DNA from: Helicobacteraceae bacterium
GTDB lineage: Bacteria > Campylobacterota > Campylobacteria > Campylobacterales > Sulfurimonadaceae
Assembly (NCBI GenBank): GCA_013138865.1
Contig: WTBY01000001.1
Span: 1 to 58,744 of the forward strand
Length of the DNA stretch: 58,744 bases
Direction: 5' to 3'
The translations under genes and the position numbers were made by a program. The notes beneath the pieces were generated by a model. It was not told the origin of the DNA, did no database searches, and saw nothing but the letters and a program-made list of their open reading frames with translations. This document shows positions 35,308-44,609 of this stretch, piece after piece (position 1 is the stretch's first letter; each line of letters opens with the position of its first letter).

Positions 35308-36521
35308 AAGTTGTACTCCTTGTTTAAAAAACGGTAAGAGAAGAGTGTAGTCTGCTCGTTTGAGCTTATATCTATTAAAATACCCTCTTCATCACAGATA
35401 TTTTTAACAAGGTTAAGTCCTATTCCAAAGCCAGTAGCATCACTCTCTTCTCTATAGTACTCAACAAATACTTTTCGTGTATCTTCGATTTTTTGTGAGT
35501 GAGATGAAATATTGAAGTAAGTATATTCTTTATCTCTATTGATCTGTATAAATATATCGTTATTTTGTAGAGTGTATTTGATTGCATTGGTTATATTGTT
35601 GTCAACAATACGCTGAAGTTGTGTCTCATTAAACTCAATAACGCTCTCATCCTTTTGTGAGTTAAAGATTATTTTATGATTATTTTTGTTGGCAACTTCA
35701 CTAAAAAATTCTACTCTTGATTTTACAAAAGCTGTCAGATTGATCTCTTGTTTGAGGTAGCAGAGTTGATTTTTTTTGATTAAGTAACTAAGATCATCAT
35801 AAATATTTATTACATTTTTAAGAGCTACTTCTATATTAGAGATAAACCTATTGCTTTCATGTTTAACATTGTAAAGATCTACATTCGCCATAATTATAGA
35901 GAGTGGTGTATTCGTCTCATGTACTGCATACTTTATAAATGATTTTTGTGATTCTAGTAGGTTTGAAGAGAACACTTTCTCTTTTGTTAGTAGCCTATTT
36001 TTCTCTTCTAGATCGTGTGTTTTTTGCTCTACTTTTTGCTCTAGTGTGGCATTTAACTCTATAAGTGATGAGGTTTGATTTTCTATTTTACCTACCATGT
36101 TATTGACATTATGTGAAATATCTTTAAACTCTTTGAAAATAAGATCATCAAAGTTGATCTTATTTTTATTAGGGTCCGCAAAAAAAGTTAAAAGTTGCTT
36201 TATATCTTGATCGATCAATTTATTGGCAATTTTCAGAGCGATCAAGACAATACCAAAGAGTATAAAAGTTAGAGTACTAATACTAAGTATTATTTTAATA
36301 GCTCTGCTTTTTAAACTTTTTAGATTTTGATCATAGATTAGCTCATTTTTATCAAGTACTAAAGTAGTCTCTGAACCGTGTTCTTTGTGCTGAGTGTTTA
36401 CTCTGCTCTCAAATGTTTTATACTCTTCATAAATAAGTAAAAATGCAAATAGCAGAGTGAAAAAAAGGATAAATGCAAATGTTAAAAAACTAATTTTCTT
36501 TAGACTTATATTTTTTAACAT
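35304..36521 (-). CDS. Sensor histidine kinase
   Basis: A 405-residue membrane kinase. Two membrane segments (about 10-30 and 70-95) enclose only a short periplasmic loop of about 40 residues. A coiled coil (about 140-185) leads to the DHp helix with the phosphorylation site A-V-H-E-T-N-T-P-L-S-I-I. The ATPase domain has the N box N-N-I-T-N-A-I-K-Y and G-F-G-I-G-L-N-L-V-K. The D-x-G G1 box is not obvious, the usual D-N-G being replaced by S-H-S-Q-like sequence. It is co-translated with the OmpR-type regulator. Confidence 0.9.
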   Translation of the reverse strand: MLKNISLKKISFLTFAFILFFTLLFAFLLIYEEYKTFESRVNTQHKEHGSETTLVLDKNELIYDQNLKSLKSRAIKIILSISTLTFILFGIVLIALKIANKLIDQDIKQLLTFFADPNKNKINFDDLIFKEFKDISHNVNNMVGKIENQTSSLIELNATLEQKVEQKTHDLEEKNRLLTKEKVFSSNLLESQKSFIKYAVHETNTPLSIIMANVDLYNVKHESNRFISNIEVALKNVINIYDDLSYLIKKNQLCYLKQEINLTAFVKSRVEFFSEVANKNNHKIIFNSQKDESVIEFNETQLQRIVDNNITNAIKYTLQNNDIFIQINRDKEYTYFNISSHSQKIEDTRKVFVEYYREESDATGFGIGLNLVKNICDEEGILIDISSNEQTTLFSYRFLNKEYNL

Positions 36522-36532
36522 AGTTTATTATT

Positions 36533-38029
36533 TTACAGTTTCTCTATTTGAGAAATATCTTTTATAGGAGACTCTTTTAGATCAATATGAAAAGTTTTAT
36601 AATTTATTTTATAATCTTTTAGAAACTTATTTAACACTTCCTTGGTATATTTAAGTTCTATACCCTGTTTACTAAGTACAGCAAAATCATCACCAAATAT
36701 TCTAAAAATAAGAGTATCTTTTAGGTTTTCTAACAAGATATTTGCAAATGAGTTTAGAAGTTTATCTCCATCTTTCCAAGAGTACTCTTTGTTGTACTCA
36801 TATAAACCATGAATATAAAAAAGGTCTAAACTCTCATACTCTAAATGAACACTATTTCTCATAAGAGTAACATCCAAAAAGCTTTGGTTATACGCATCAC
36901 TTACTGTGTCGTTGTAAAAGTACGCAAACCTCTCTTCTTCGAGTTTTGTTTTTGGTAGTTGGTTAATAGTGTTGTCTATATGTATATTTTTTAGTACTTT
37001 TATAGCCGCTTTTACAACTTCAGGATGAAACTGTTTAGCACTTAAGACGCTCAACTCCTCAAGTGCTTCTTTTACACTTTTTCTACTCTTATAAATTCTA
37101 GTTGTACTCATCGCATCAAATGCGTCAGCTACGATCATAATACGAGCTAACGGAGTTATCTCATCAGCTTTTAAACCTCTTGGATAGCCTCTACCATCGT
37201 AGCGTTCATGGTGTGAATAGACAATATTAGATAATTGCTCAAACATAGGAATAGTGTTAAGAAGTTTATAACTAAGTGATACGTGCTCTTGTATAAGTTT
37301 GTACTCTATGTCATTCAGATTTTTAGGATTTAGAAGTACCGCATCGGGTGTACCAATTTTTCCAACATCGTGAAGAATACCAGCTTGGTACATTAGTGTA
37401 CACTCCTCTTTAGAATAACCCATCTCTTGAGCTATTAGTTTTGAATACTCTGCAACTCTTTGAGAGTGCCCAGCTGTGTAAGTATCACGCTTTTCGATCA
37501 TCTCTACCATTGAAAATATAGTCTGATCGTAATTATCACTTTGAAAGTTGAGTGTCTCATTTAGCTTTGCTGTTTTCTCTTCAATAATAGTTTCTAAAGA
37601 GAATTTATAGTTTGCGTTATCATTATATGTTTTAATTTTTTCACTTATTTTAAAAAGTTCATAGTTTAACTGTTCATAGTCAAATGGTTTTATTACATAA
37701 CCATCTACTTTAGCTTTGATCGCACTAAACATATAGTTAGACTCACTATGTGCTGTTGTTATTAATATGGATTGATCTTCATTTAGTTTTTTAATGTTCT
37801 CTATCATCTCTAAACCATTCATTTTAGGCATAGAAAGATCAGTCACAACAACATCAAATTTTCGTTGATTATATTTGCTTAACCCCTCTTCACCATCTGA
37901 AGCACAAACAACCTCTAAAAAAAACTTTTTTAAGTACTGCTCCATTGTACGTTGAATGTCTAGGTTGTCTTCTACGTATAGTACACTTAACTTTTCACAT
38001 AAGTTTTTTAGCTCTTTAAGAGATGTCAT
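36533..38029 (-). CDS. Response regulator with HD-GYP domain and degenerate GGDEF-like tail
   Basis: A 498-residue protein in three parts. A receiver (about 1-130) carries Asp64 in V-V-T-D-L-S-M-P. A complete HD-GYP c-di-GMP phosphodiesterase (about 175-345) has H-D-V-G-K-I-G and H-H-E-R-Y-D-G-R-G-Y-P. The C-terminal 135 residues look like a decayed diguanylate cyclase: D-A-Y-N-Q-S-F-L where D-x-L-T-x-L-x-N-R-x-x-F is expected, and R-I-F-G-D-D-F-A-V-L where R-x-G-G-D-E-F-A is expected. It is likely a phosphorylation-controlled phosphodiesterase with a non-catalytic tail. Its first 14 bases overlap the end of the kinase gene. Confidence 0.88.
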   Translation of the reverse strand: MTSLKELKNLCEKLSVLYVEDNLDIQRTMEQYLKKFFLEVVCASDGEEGLSKYNQRKFDVVVTDLSMPKMNGLEMIENIKKLNEDQSILITTAHSESNYMFSAIKAKVDGYVIKPFDYEQLNYELFKISEKIKTYNDNANYKFSLETIIEEKTAKLNETLNFQSDNYDQTIFSMVEMIEKRDTYTAGHSQRVAEYSKLIAQEMGYSKEECTLMYQAGILHDVGKIGTPDAVLLNPKNLNDIEYKLIQEHVSLSYKLLNTIPMFEQLSNIVYSHHERYDGRGYPRGLKADEITPLARIMIVADAFDAMSTTRIYKSRKSVKEALEELSVLSAKQFHPEVVKAAIKVLKNIHIDNTINQLPKTKLEEERFAYFYNDTVSDAYNQSFLDVTLMRNSVHLEYESLDLFYIHGLYEYNKEYSWKDGDKLLNSFANILLENLKDTLIFRIFGDDFAVLSKQGIELKYTKEVLNKFLKDYKINYKTFHIDLKESPIKDISQIEKL

Positions 38030-40148
38030 TGACAGTCTCCACTTTTAAAGGAATAGTTATCTCAAAGACAGCATTGGAAGCTATATTGTAAGCTTTAAGC
38101 TCTCCACCTAGGTGTTTTTGTGTTATTACTTGACTCATGTAAAGACCTAAGCCAGTGCCATTTTTTTCGCCTTTAGTAGTGAAGTAAGGTTCAAAAATTT
38201 TACTTAATACCTTTTTATCAATACCGCCAGCATTATCACTAATTTTAATTATTAGTTGATCTTCACTTTTATTTGCAAAAACTATGATCTCTTTTTGTGC
38301 TATATTTTTCTCAACAAGAACTTCTTTCGCATTTTTTAAGATGTTTATTAGCACTTGCATAAGATCACGAGAGTAAGTTTTCAACTCTATATTCTCTTCT
38401 ATGTTTAAAATCAGTGCAATATCGTTATTTTCTAAAGACTTACCAATTACACTTAATGTATCATCAAAAATAGTTTTAAGTTTAATCTCTTCAGGAAGTC
38501 TGTCTGGCTTAAAAAAGTTTCTAAAGTCATCTATAGTTTTAGAGAGCTCTTGTGTCTGTCTTATAATGTCTTCAGATACTTTTTGAAGTGTAGTCTCATC
38601 TACTGACTCTAGTTCTATATCTGCTAAAATATTGTTAGCATCCATAGCGATCACACTTATAGGTTGTCTCCATTGATGTGCGATCATAGAGATCATCTCT
38701 CCCATAGCAGCGTGACGTGACTGTGAGATCATCATCTCCTCTTTTTCAATTACTTGAAGTTCTAACTCTTTTATGTCTGTTATGTCAGTATGAAAACCGA
38801 CCATTCTAACAGCTTTTAAGTTCTCATCAAAAATAGTTTTTCCGCGATCGAGGATCCATACCCAGTGACCATCTTTATGTTTAAGCCTATGTATAGTGTT
38901 ATATTTATACTCTGGATCAGTATGTGCTAACTCTATATCTTTTAAGGCTTGTTCTAGATCATCTGGGTGAAGTATACTCTTCCAAGTACTAAAACTATTT
39001 TCAAGTTCATTGTCCTCAAAACCAAGCATAGACTTCCACCTAGGTGAAAAGTAGACTGTTTTTTTCTCTAAGTTCCAATCCCAAAGACCATCGTTTGTGC
39101 CTTCTACTGCGTACTTTAAGCTTTGTGAAAGTTCTTCAAGCTCTTTAAAATGTCTGTTATGTAAAAAAGTAACTCTGTCTTGATAGTTTTTTATTAAAGT
39201 GTAAATAAACCAAATAGTTAAAAGTAGAACTATTAAAATAGCTGGTATTATGTATAACTGAATAGGGTTTAATAGTATGGATTTTTGAGTTATATTTTGA
39301 AAAAATATAATTTTAACACTATCTTCATCTTTAAAATTTTTTATTGCTACTAAGTGAGTTAAGTAGGTTTGATCACCTACATTAAATTTAATATTTTCTT
39401 CTAATTTATTGATCTTATTAAATACTTTACAAATATCTTCTAGTTTTTTGTTTAAACTTGTTTGTAACATATAGCCATCTATTAGCACACCGCTTTTAAT
39501 TTTTGAGAGTGCTAGTTCCTTGCCTTTTATAAAGACAACACCACAAAAACCATTTATTTCATGAATAGCCTCTTTTATGAAATTTGGACTTAAACCAACT
39601 TCAAAAGCACCTATATATTTTCCACTCTTGTCAAAAATAGGATTTATTACTCTAAATACATTAGCATGGTTCCCTGTCTCATAACCACTAAGTGGTTTAT
39701 GATTTTTATGTATAGTTTGAAGCATCTCTCTTTTTTTTGCAATATTGTCTCCAAAAACTTGAGGCTTGTGTACTCTTAAAAATGATGTTCCATCAGCTAA
39801 ATGAATGTGCATTACTTTAAAGTTAGAGTTCTCTTGTTGCATAAGATCAAACTTTGGTTTTAAGAGCTTAAGTAGCCCTTGACGATCGTTATTTTGTAAA
39901 AGTTCTCTCAACTTAGTAGTGTTAAGAAGGCGTAAAGCTCGAAAGCTAAAGTCATCTACAAAGTGATTGATTGTGTGATCTATGGAGCGTTGTATTCTTT
40001 CGTTTGATTCATCTGTATATTTTTGTTGGTTGTACTCTGCTGTTAGTGTTAAAGATATATATATTAAAGTAACCATTAAAATAACGGAAATACTTATGTA
40101 GACCATGACACTTTTTAAAGGAGTGTCTAGTCTTATACCTTTACTCAT
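38016..40148 (-). CDS. Cache- and PAS-domain sensor histidine kinase
   Basis: The 710-residue kinase has a first membrane segment (about 13-33), a periplasmic Cache-type sensor (about 40-295) with H-L-A-D-G-T-S-F-L-R and G-A-F-E-V-G-L-S, and a second membrane segment (about 298-318). A PAS domain (about 345-460: W-D-W-N-L-E, W-V-W-I-L-D-R-G) follows. The DHp has A-H-Q-W-R-Q-P-I (the His site common in Campylobacterota). The ATPase domain has D-N-A-G-G-I, F-E-P-Y-F-T-T-K and G-T-G-L-G-L-Y. No receiver is fused, so it must act on neighbouring receivers. Confidence 0.92.
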   Translation of the reverse strand: MSKGIRLDTPLKSVMVYISISVILMVTLIYISLTLTAEYNQQKYTDESNERIQRSIDHTINHFVDDFSFRALRLLNTTKLRELLQNNDRQGLLKLLKPKFDLMQQENSNFKVMHIHLADGTSFLRVHKPQVFGDNIAKKREMLQTIHKNHKPLSGYETGNHANVFRVINPIFDKSGKYIGAFEVGLSPNFIKEAIHEINGFCGVVFIKGKELALSKIKSGVLIDGYMLQTSLNKKLEDICKVFNKINKLEENIKFNVGDQTYLTHLVAIKNFKDEDSVKIIFFQNITQKSILLNPIQLYIIPAILIVLLLTIWFIYTLIKNYQDRVTFLHNRHFKELEELSQSLKYAVEGTNDGLWDWNLEKKTVYFSPRWKSMLGFEDNELENSFSTWKSILHPDDLEQALKDIELAHTDPEYKYNTIHRLKHKDGHWVWILDRGKTIFDENLKAVRMVGFHTDITDIKELELQVIEKEEMMISQSRHAAMGEMISMIAHQWRQPISVIAMDANNILADIELESVDETTLQKVSEDIIRQTQELSKTIDDFRNFFKPDRLPEEIKLKTIFDDTLSVIGKSLENNDIALILNIEENIELKTYSRDLMQVLINILKNAKEVLVEKNIAQKEIIVFANKSEDQLIIKISDNAGGIDKKVLSKIFEPYFTTKGEKNGTGLGLYMSQVITQKHLGGELKAYNIASNAVFEITIPLKVETVNDIS

Positions 40149-41646
40149 TTTGCATCCCTTTAAACTCTCTTATAATTGACATCTGCCTTGAAGTTATATA
40201 CTCACCTAGTTTCTTCTTTTGATCAGACTCAATACTTAGTCTAAAAACGAGACTAAAGTCTCTTCTGTTTTCTATTTTTCTAAATAGTTCAGCATCTACA
40301 TGAATTATAGTAGGTTTATCTTTAATGTTTAGTACCATATTAATAGTAGTTAAACTACCGATCTCTAAACCAGCAGGAACAGCTTCTAGGTTTAGTTTAA
40401 TAGCTTCAAGTGAGACGTCCTCAATTGCTGTGTCACCATGAAACTTACTATTTTCATAAAAGAGTGAAACTGTATGTCTCTCTTCTGGTACAACTCTTAA
40501 CGCTTTTCTGTTTACTGGTGAGCTTATTGCAAAGTGAATATTTTTTAGCTCAACACTCTGGTCTTTATAGCTAAGGTTTGCAATACTATCACAAGCTATA
40601 ACATGAGGTAGGGCTTCTGAAGTAATAAAGCTTCTGCGGTCTAGTTGAATTGCTTTTTCTTGCATAAAGTCAGTTTTTACTACAATGCTTTGATCTTTTA
40701 TTTTAACTATTAAAGCGTCATGGGTAATTCTAATGCCTTTGTAAAAGTTATGTAGTTCTATTTTTGCACTATTTCTATAGATGACATCTAATAGGTTAAA
40801 CATAGCCTTAGAGTTTTGAATATTTTTATCGTTTTTTACTTGAGAAGCATCAAATAGTTTTAGTAAGTTTAACTCTGTAATGTCATCAAAAGAGAGTATC
40901 CCATACCCTTTTTTATTAGGTATTTGTTTGTACTTAAGTATAAAGTGTTTAAAGTTTCCATCTCTATCTTGTAGTTTGATGTTGTGTAATTTTTGTGAGT
41001 GTAGACTAACTTCTTCAAACCAGTTTAGGTGATCGTGTTTATATAAAAATGTATCGTGTTTTAAAAATAGATCTCCTAAATCACTGTACATATTTGTAAA
41101 CTCTTCTAAATTTTGAACATTAAAGTAGTCTAAAAAAACTCTATTTACAAAAGTTGGTTCCGCATTTTGCATCATAATAACTATGGAGCTTTGGTGGTTA
41201 AAAACACTCTGTAGGTTTGTATTGAAAAGCTCTGTATCTTCATCTTTTTTGATCTCTTGAATAGTCTCTAAAAGTACATCTGAAAGCTCATTAATATTTA
41301 CAGGCTTTTTTAAATATCTAAAAATACCTAGCTTTATAGACTCAAAAAGGTACTCTCTATCATCAAAAGCAGACATAACAAGCACTTTAGTATTAGGGCT
41401 TAGATCTTTTATATGTTTTGTGAGTTCCATGCCATCCATGTTAGGCATTTTAATATCTGTAATAACTATTTGGGGGTTAAATTTTTTAAATGATTTAAGT
41501 CCCTCTTTGCCATCAGAAGCACTGTAAACAGTGGTAAATATTTTTTTTAGTAGTGTTGTCGCATTTTCTCTAAGAGCTTTGTTATCTTCAACATAAAGTA
41601 TACTAAGACCTTTGGCATCTTGTTTTAACTTTTTAAGTTCAGACAT
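40141..41646 (-). CDS. Response regulator with PAS-like and PilZ-like output domains
   Basis: A 501-residue protein with a receiver (about 1-130, Asp64 in V-I-T-D-I-K-M-P-N-M-D-G), a PAS-like middle region (about 140-270), and a C-terminal third (about 290-490) that looks like a PilZN plus PilZ pair. R-K-A-L-R-V-V-P gives the R-x-x-x-R switch and E-D-V-S-L-E-A the D-x-S-x-x-G box with Ala for Gly. PilZ domains bind c-di-GMP; whether this variant does is uncertain. It overlaps the Cache kinase gene by eight bases, so the two are probably partners. Confidence 0.75.
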   Translation of the reverse strand: MSELKKLKQDAKGLSILYVEDNKALRENATTLLKKIFTTVYSASDGKEGLKSFKKFNPQIVITDIKMPNMDGMELTKHIKDLSPNTKVLVMSAFDDREYLFESIKLGIFRYLKKPVNINELSDVLLETIQEIKKDEDTELFNTNLQSVFNHQSSIVIMMQNAEPTFVNRVFLDYFNVQNLEEFTNMYSDLGDLFLKHDTFLYKHDHLNWFEEVSLHSQKLHNIKLQDRDGNFKHFILKYKQIPNKKGYGILSFDDITELNLLKLFDASQVKNDKNIQNSKAMFNLLDVIYRNSAKIELHNFYKGIRITHDALIVKIKDQSIVVKTDFMQEKAIQLDRRSFITSEALPHVIACDSIANLSYKDQSVELKNIHFAISSPVNRKALRVVPEERHTVSLFYENSKFHGDTAIEDVSLEAIKLNLEAVPAGLEIGSLTTINMVLNIKDKPTIIHVDAELFRKIENRRDFSLVFRLSIESDQKKKLGEYITSRQMSIIREFKGMQNE

Positions 41647-41657
41647 TAGTTATCCTT

Positions 41658-43055
41658 TTAATCTATATATTTATCTCTAATAACTAAAAATTTCTCTAAA
41701 TTGTTTAAAAATAGATCTATTAAATTTGGATCAAAATGAAAACCACGCTCTTCTTTTAGGAGATCTAAAATTTTCTCTAACTCCCAAGCTTTTTTATAAC
41801 AGCGATCGCTTCCTAGTGCATCAAACACATCACAAATAGCAGTAATACGTCCAATTATGCTGATCTGCTCTTCTTTTAAGCCTCTTGGATAACCTTTACC
41901 GTTCCATTTCTCATGGTGTTCGTGTGCTATGATTGCTGAGGTTTGCATGATCTCTTTGTTGGAACCTTTTAACATCTCATAACCTAAAGTAGAGTGGGCT
42001 TTCATGATCTCAAACTCTTCAAAAGTTAGTTTTCCTGGTTTATTTAATATTGAGTCAGCTATACCTACTTTTCCTATGTCGTGCATAGGTGAAGCTAATT
42101 TTAAAAGCTCTGCCTCATGCTCGCTTCTTCCTGCTAAAATAGCTAAAGTGTAAGAGTACTCAGCAACTCTTTTAACATGCATACCTGTCTCTTTAGAGCG
42201 TGTCTCACCAATGGCACCCATTGTAAAGATAACTTCTTTTTGTGTTTCTATTATATCTTTTGTTGCAATATCGAGCTTTTTTTGTAGATCTTCTTTATAC
42301 TGTTCAAGCTCTGTTATATCGTGTCTTACTCCAACATATTCGATGATCTCACCATCACTGTTAAGTATAGGTGTAATAAGAGTATTTACTATATATTCAG
42401 TTCCATCTTTTGCTCTGTTTTTTATTACACCTCTCCATTGCTTTTTAGCTTGAATGCTAGCCCACATATCTTTAAAAGTTGAAGCTGGCATATCTTCATG
42501 TCTTAGAATACTATGAGACTTTCCTATAAGTTCTGATTCACTATATTTGGAAATACGGCAAAACTCTTTATTTACAAAAGTTATTTTTCCACTTAAATCT
42601 GATTTTGAGAGTAAAGAGCTTTCGTCTAGTGCATGTTTATACTGTTGAAGAAGAGTGTTTGAGTGTGCTAGTTCTTGTTTTTTAGTTACTAAATATATAG
42701 CCTCTTCTAAAGCTTTTGTAAACTTATCTATATTTATAGGTTTCTCAACAAAAAAGTTAACCCCAAGCTCAATAGCTCGTAAAAGTTCGTCTTTTTTGTC
42801 TAGTGAGGTTACCATCATAAATATTTGATGTTCATTCACTTTTTTGATCTCTTGTATAAGCTCAAAACCACTCATCTTAGGCATAACTACATCTGTTATA
42901 ACTAGATCAAAATAGAACTTTTTATAAAGCTCTAAAGCTACTTCACCATTTTGAACAAATGTTATTTCTGTATGAGGGTGATTGCGTAAAACTCTTGTTA
43001 CTAATTGTTGAACAACTATTTGATCTTCTGCATATAAAATTTTAATTTTTTTCAT
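41658..43055 (-). CDS. Response regulator with PAS and HD-GYP domains
   Basis: A 465-residue protein: receiver (about 1-125, Asp55 in V-I-T-D-V-V-M-P), PAS/PAC (about 145-260: F-V-N-K-E-F-C-R-I-S, then T-P-I-L-N-S-D-G-E-I), short coiled coil, and an HD-GYP phosphodiesterase (about 275-455) with H-D-I-G-K-V-G and H-H-E-K-W-N-G-K-G-Y-P. The Asp-to-Asn change in the H-H-E-x-x-[DN]-G box is common and compatible with activity. It is the first of six consecutive signalling genes and starts one base after ywbE. Confidence 0.93.
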   Translation of the reverse strand: MKKIKILYAEDQIVVQQLVTRVLRNHPHTEITFVQNGEVALELYKKFYFDLVITDVVMPKMSGFELIQEIKKVNEHQIFMMVTSLDKKDELLRAIELGVNFFVEKPINIDKFTKALEEAIYLVTKKQELAHSNTLLQQYKHALDESSLLSKSDLSGKITFVNKEFCRISKYSESELIGKSHSILRHEDMPASTFKDMWASIQAKKQWRGVIKNRAKDGTEYIVNTLITPILNSDGEIIEYVGVRHDITELEQYKEDLQKKLDIATKDIIETQKEVIFTMGAIGETRSKETGMHVKRVAEYSYTLAILAGRSEHEAELLKLASPMHDIGKVGIADSILNKPGKLTFEEFEIMKAHSTLGYEMLKGSNKEIMQTSAIIAHEHHEKWNGKGYPRGLKEEQISIIGRITAICDVFDALGSDRCYKKAWELEKILDLLKEERGFHFDPNLIDLFLNNLEKFLVIRDKYID

Positions 43056-43056
43056 A

Positions 43057-43251
43057 TTAGTAAATCTCTTTTACTCGTCCTACTTCACCACTCATTAGTC
43101 TTACTTTTATACCATGTGGGTGAGTTGTGGAGTTTGTTAGTAGATCTCTTACTATCCCATCTGTTAAGCGACCTGTATCTTGATCTTGCTTTAACACGAT
43201 CGCAACTGACATACCACTTTTAATGTCGGCTCTTTTTTGTCCGTTTTTCAT
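43057..43251 (-). CDS. ywbE: YwbE family small protein
   Basis: The 64-residue protein matches the YwbE family: R-A-D-I-K-S-G-M-S-V-A-I-V-L-K-Q-D-Q, then G-R-L-T-D-G-I-V-R-D-L-L-T, and H-P-H-G-I-K-V-R-L near residue 45. It is probably a small beta-barrel protein, and its function is unknown. Its ATG overlaps the preceding stop by one base and its stop is one base before the next gene, so it is tightly embedded in the long minus-strand run. Confidence 0.88.
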   Translation of the reverse strand: MKNGQKRADIKSGMSVAIVLKQDQDTGRLTDGIVRDLLTNSTTHPHGIKVRLMSGEVGRVKEIY

Positions 43252-43751
43252 TAAGCTTCGTTTGGCTTGTAGTTTAAAACTTTTTTTACAGTCTCGATAG
43301 AACAGAAGAAAATAGCGTCAAAAAGAGGGTTTATTTTAGTCTGTTCTGGGCTTATCATGTCAAAAGCTTTAACACTAAAACCAGCTCCATCATCACGATT
43401 TTTGGGTTTTATTTTAAACTCTATTGGTGTTAGGGTACGTATGAGGTTCATTACAGTTTTATAGTTTTTGTCTGAGCTCTTTGGTAAAAAGTTACCACGT
43501 CCACTCTCATTAACACGCTCTTTTAAAAGAAGTGAAATTTTGTCTTGAAAAATAACCTTGTTCCACTTGATTGTGCCATTAGCGTAAGAGAAAGTAGTTG
43601 TTTTAGCAACAAGTGGGTGTGGCTTGTTTTTTCTGATCGCTTCTAGGAGGTTTAAAAAAAAGTTTTTTCCGCCTAATGAGTCTGCACACTCTATGAGTTG
43701 TGCATGGTAAGCACTTCTTGTCTCTTCGTCTAAGTTGTTAAAATCGCACAT
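43251..43751 (-). CDS. Conserved-looking hypothetical protein
   Basis: The 166-residue soluble protein has no signal peptide or membrane segment. Lys-rich and moderately charged, it has a helical N-terminal third (about 5-45) and a mixed middle with R-V-N-E-S-G-R-G-N-F-L-P-K. I do not recognise a family. It lies nine bases after sppA and is coupled to ywbE by a TAATG overlap, which supports expression. Confidence 0.6.
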   Translation of the reverse strand: MCDFNNLDEETRSAYHAQLIECADSLGGKNFFLNLLEAIRKNKPHPLVAKTTTFSYANGTIKWNKVIFQDKISLLLKERVNESGRGNFLPKSSDKNYKTVMNLIRTLTPIEFKIKPKNRDDGAGFSVKAFDMISPEQTKINPLFDAIFFCSIETVKKVLNYKPNEA

Positions 43752-43760
43752 ATAGTAGCC

Positions 43761-44609
43761 TTATTTTAGTGTAACAGCAGGAAAATAAGTATGAATTAAA
43801 CTTATACTTTGTGCTGTTAATTTATTTAGTATTTTATCGAACTTATCTTCAGAATTCCATATAGGCTCTTGAACACCACTTAACTTCTGAACTAAAAGCT
43901 TTGCATCGTACTCAACACCAATTGTGTCTATTAGACCAACATCTTTAGCTTGAGAAGCTATAAATATTTTTGCATTTGCAAATTTGGAAGCATCCTCTAT
44001 TTTAAGATTTCTTGCCTTTGCTACATCTACTATGAAAAGATCATAAGTACCATCTACTATTTTACTTAACTCTTCACGTTCATACAGAGTCCACTCACGA
44101 TCGGCTGTACCCATCTGCTTGTATTTACCAGCTTTTATAACTTGTGTTTTAACACCTATTTTGCTCATAAGTTCACCTGCGTTAAAACCTTGAATGATAA
44201 CACCAATACTTCCGATCATACTACCTGGGTTTGCAACTATTTTATCTGCCCAAATAGCACTATAGTAACCGCCACTAGCCAATAGTGAGCTACCATAAAC
44301 AACAACTTTTTTCTTCTTTTGCAGTCTTTTGATCGCATACGCTATCTCGATCGAGGGAGCAACCGCGCCACCTGGAGAGTTGATCGTAACTAAAACACCC
44401 TCTATATTATTATCTGTTCTTGCTTTTTCTAGCTTCTCTACGATCTCATCACTCTGCATGATCGCACCCGTAATGTTTATGTGTTGTAAGTTATGAGGAC
44501 GCAGATCCTCACTAGATGTGGGAGCAAACATCCAGTAGATGATCGCAATAAACAGAAGAGCCTTAAAATGCTCTTTGATAAAACTTAATATTGATACTAT
44601 AAAACTCAT
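43761..44609 (-). CDS. sppA: Signal peptide peptidase SppA, short form
   Basis: A 282-residue membrane-anchored serine peptidase that degrades leftover signal peptides. It has one N-terminal membrane segment (about 12-28) and one ClpP/crotonase-like domain. The nucleophile lies in Y-G-S-S-L-L-A-S-G-G-Y-Y (about 105-116), and the general-base Lys is expected in V-I-K-A-G-K-Y-K-Q-M-G (about 158-168). It is the single-domain form typical of Campylobacterota, not the double-length E. coli form. It overlaps the upstream deaminase-like gene by four bases. Confidence 0.94.
   Translation of the reverse strand: MSFIVSILSFIKEHFKALLFIAIIYWMFAPTSSEDLRPHNLQHINITGAIMQSDEIVEKLEKARTDNNIEGVLVTINSPGGAVAPSIEIAYAIKRLQKKKKVVVYGSSLLASGGYYSAIWADKIVANPGSMIGSIGVIIQGFNAGELMSKIGVKTQVIKAGKYKQMGTADREWTLYEREELSKIVDGTYDLFIVDVAKARNLKIEDASKFANAKIFIASQAKDVGLIDTIGVEYDAKLLVQKLSGVQEPIWNSEDKFDKILNKLTAQSISLIHTYFPAVTLK

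Noticed and set aside
34657-43055. The signalling cluster as a chemotaxis (che) operon
   Set aside because: No CheA, CheW, CheB or CheR domains are present; kinases are of the ordinary HisKA type and outputs are HD-GYP, PilZ-like and OmpR.
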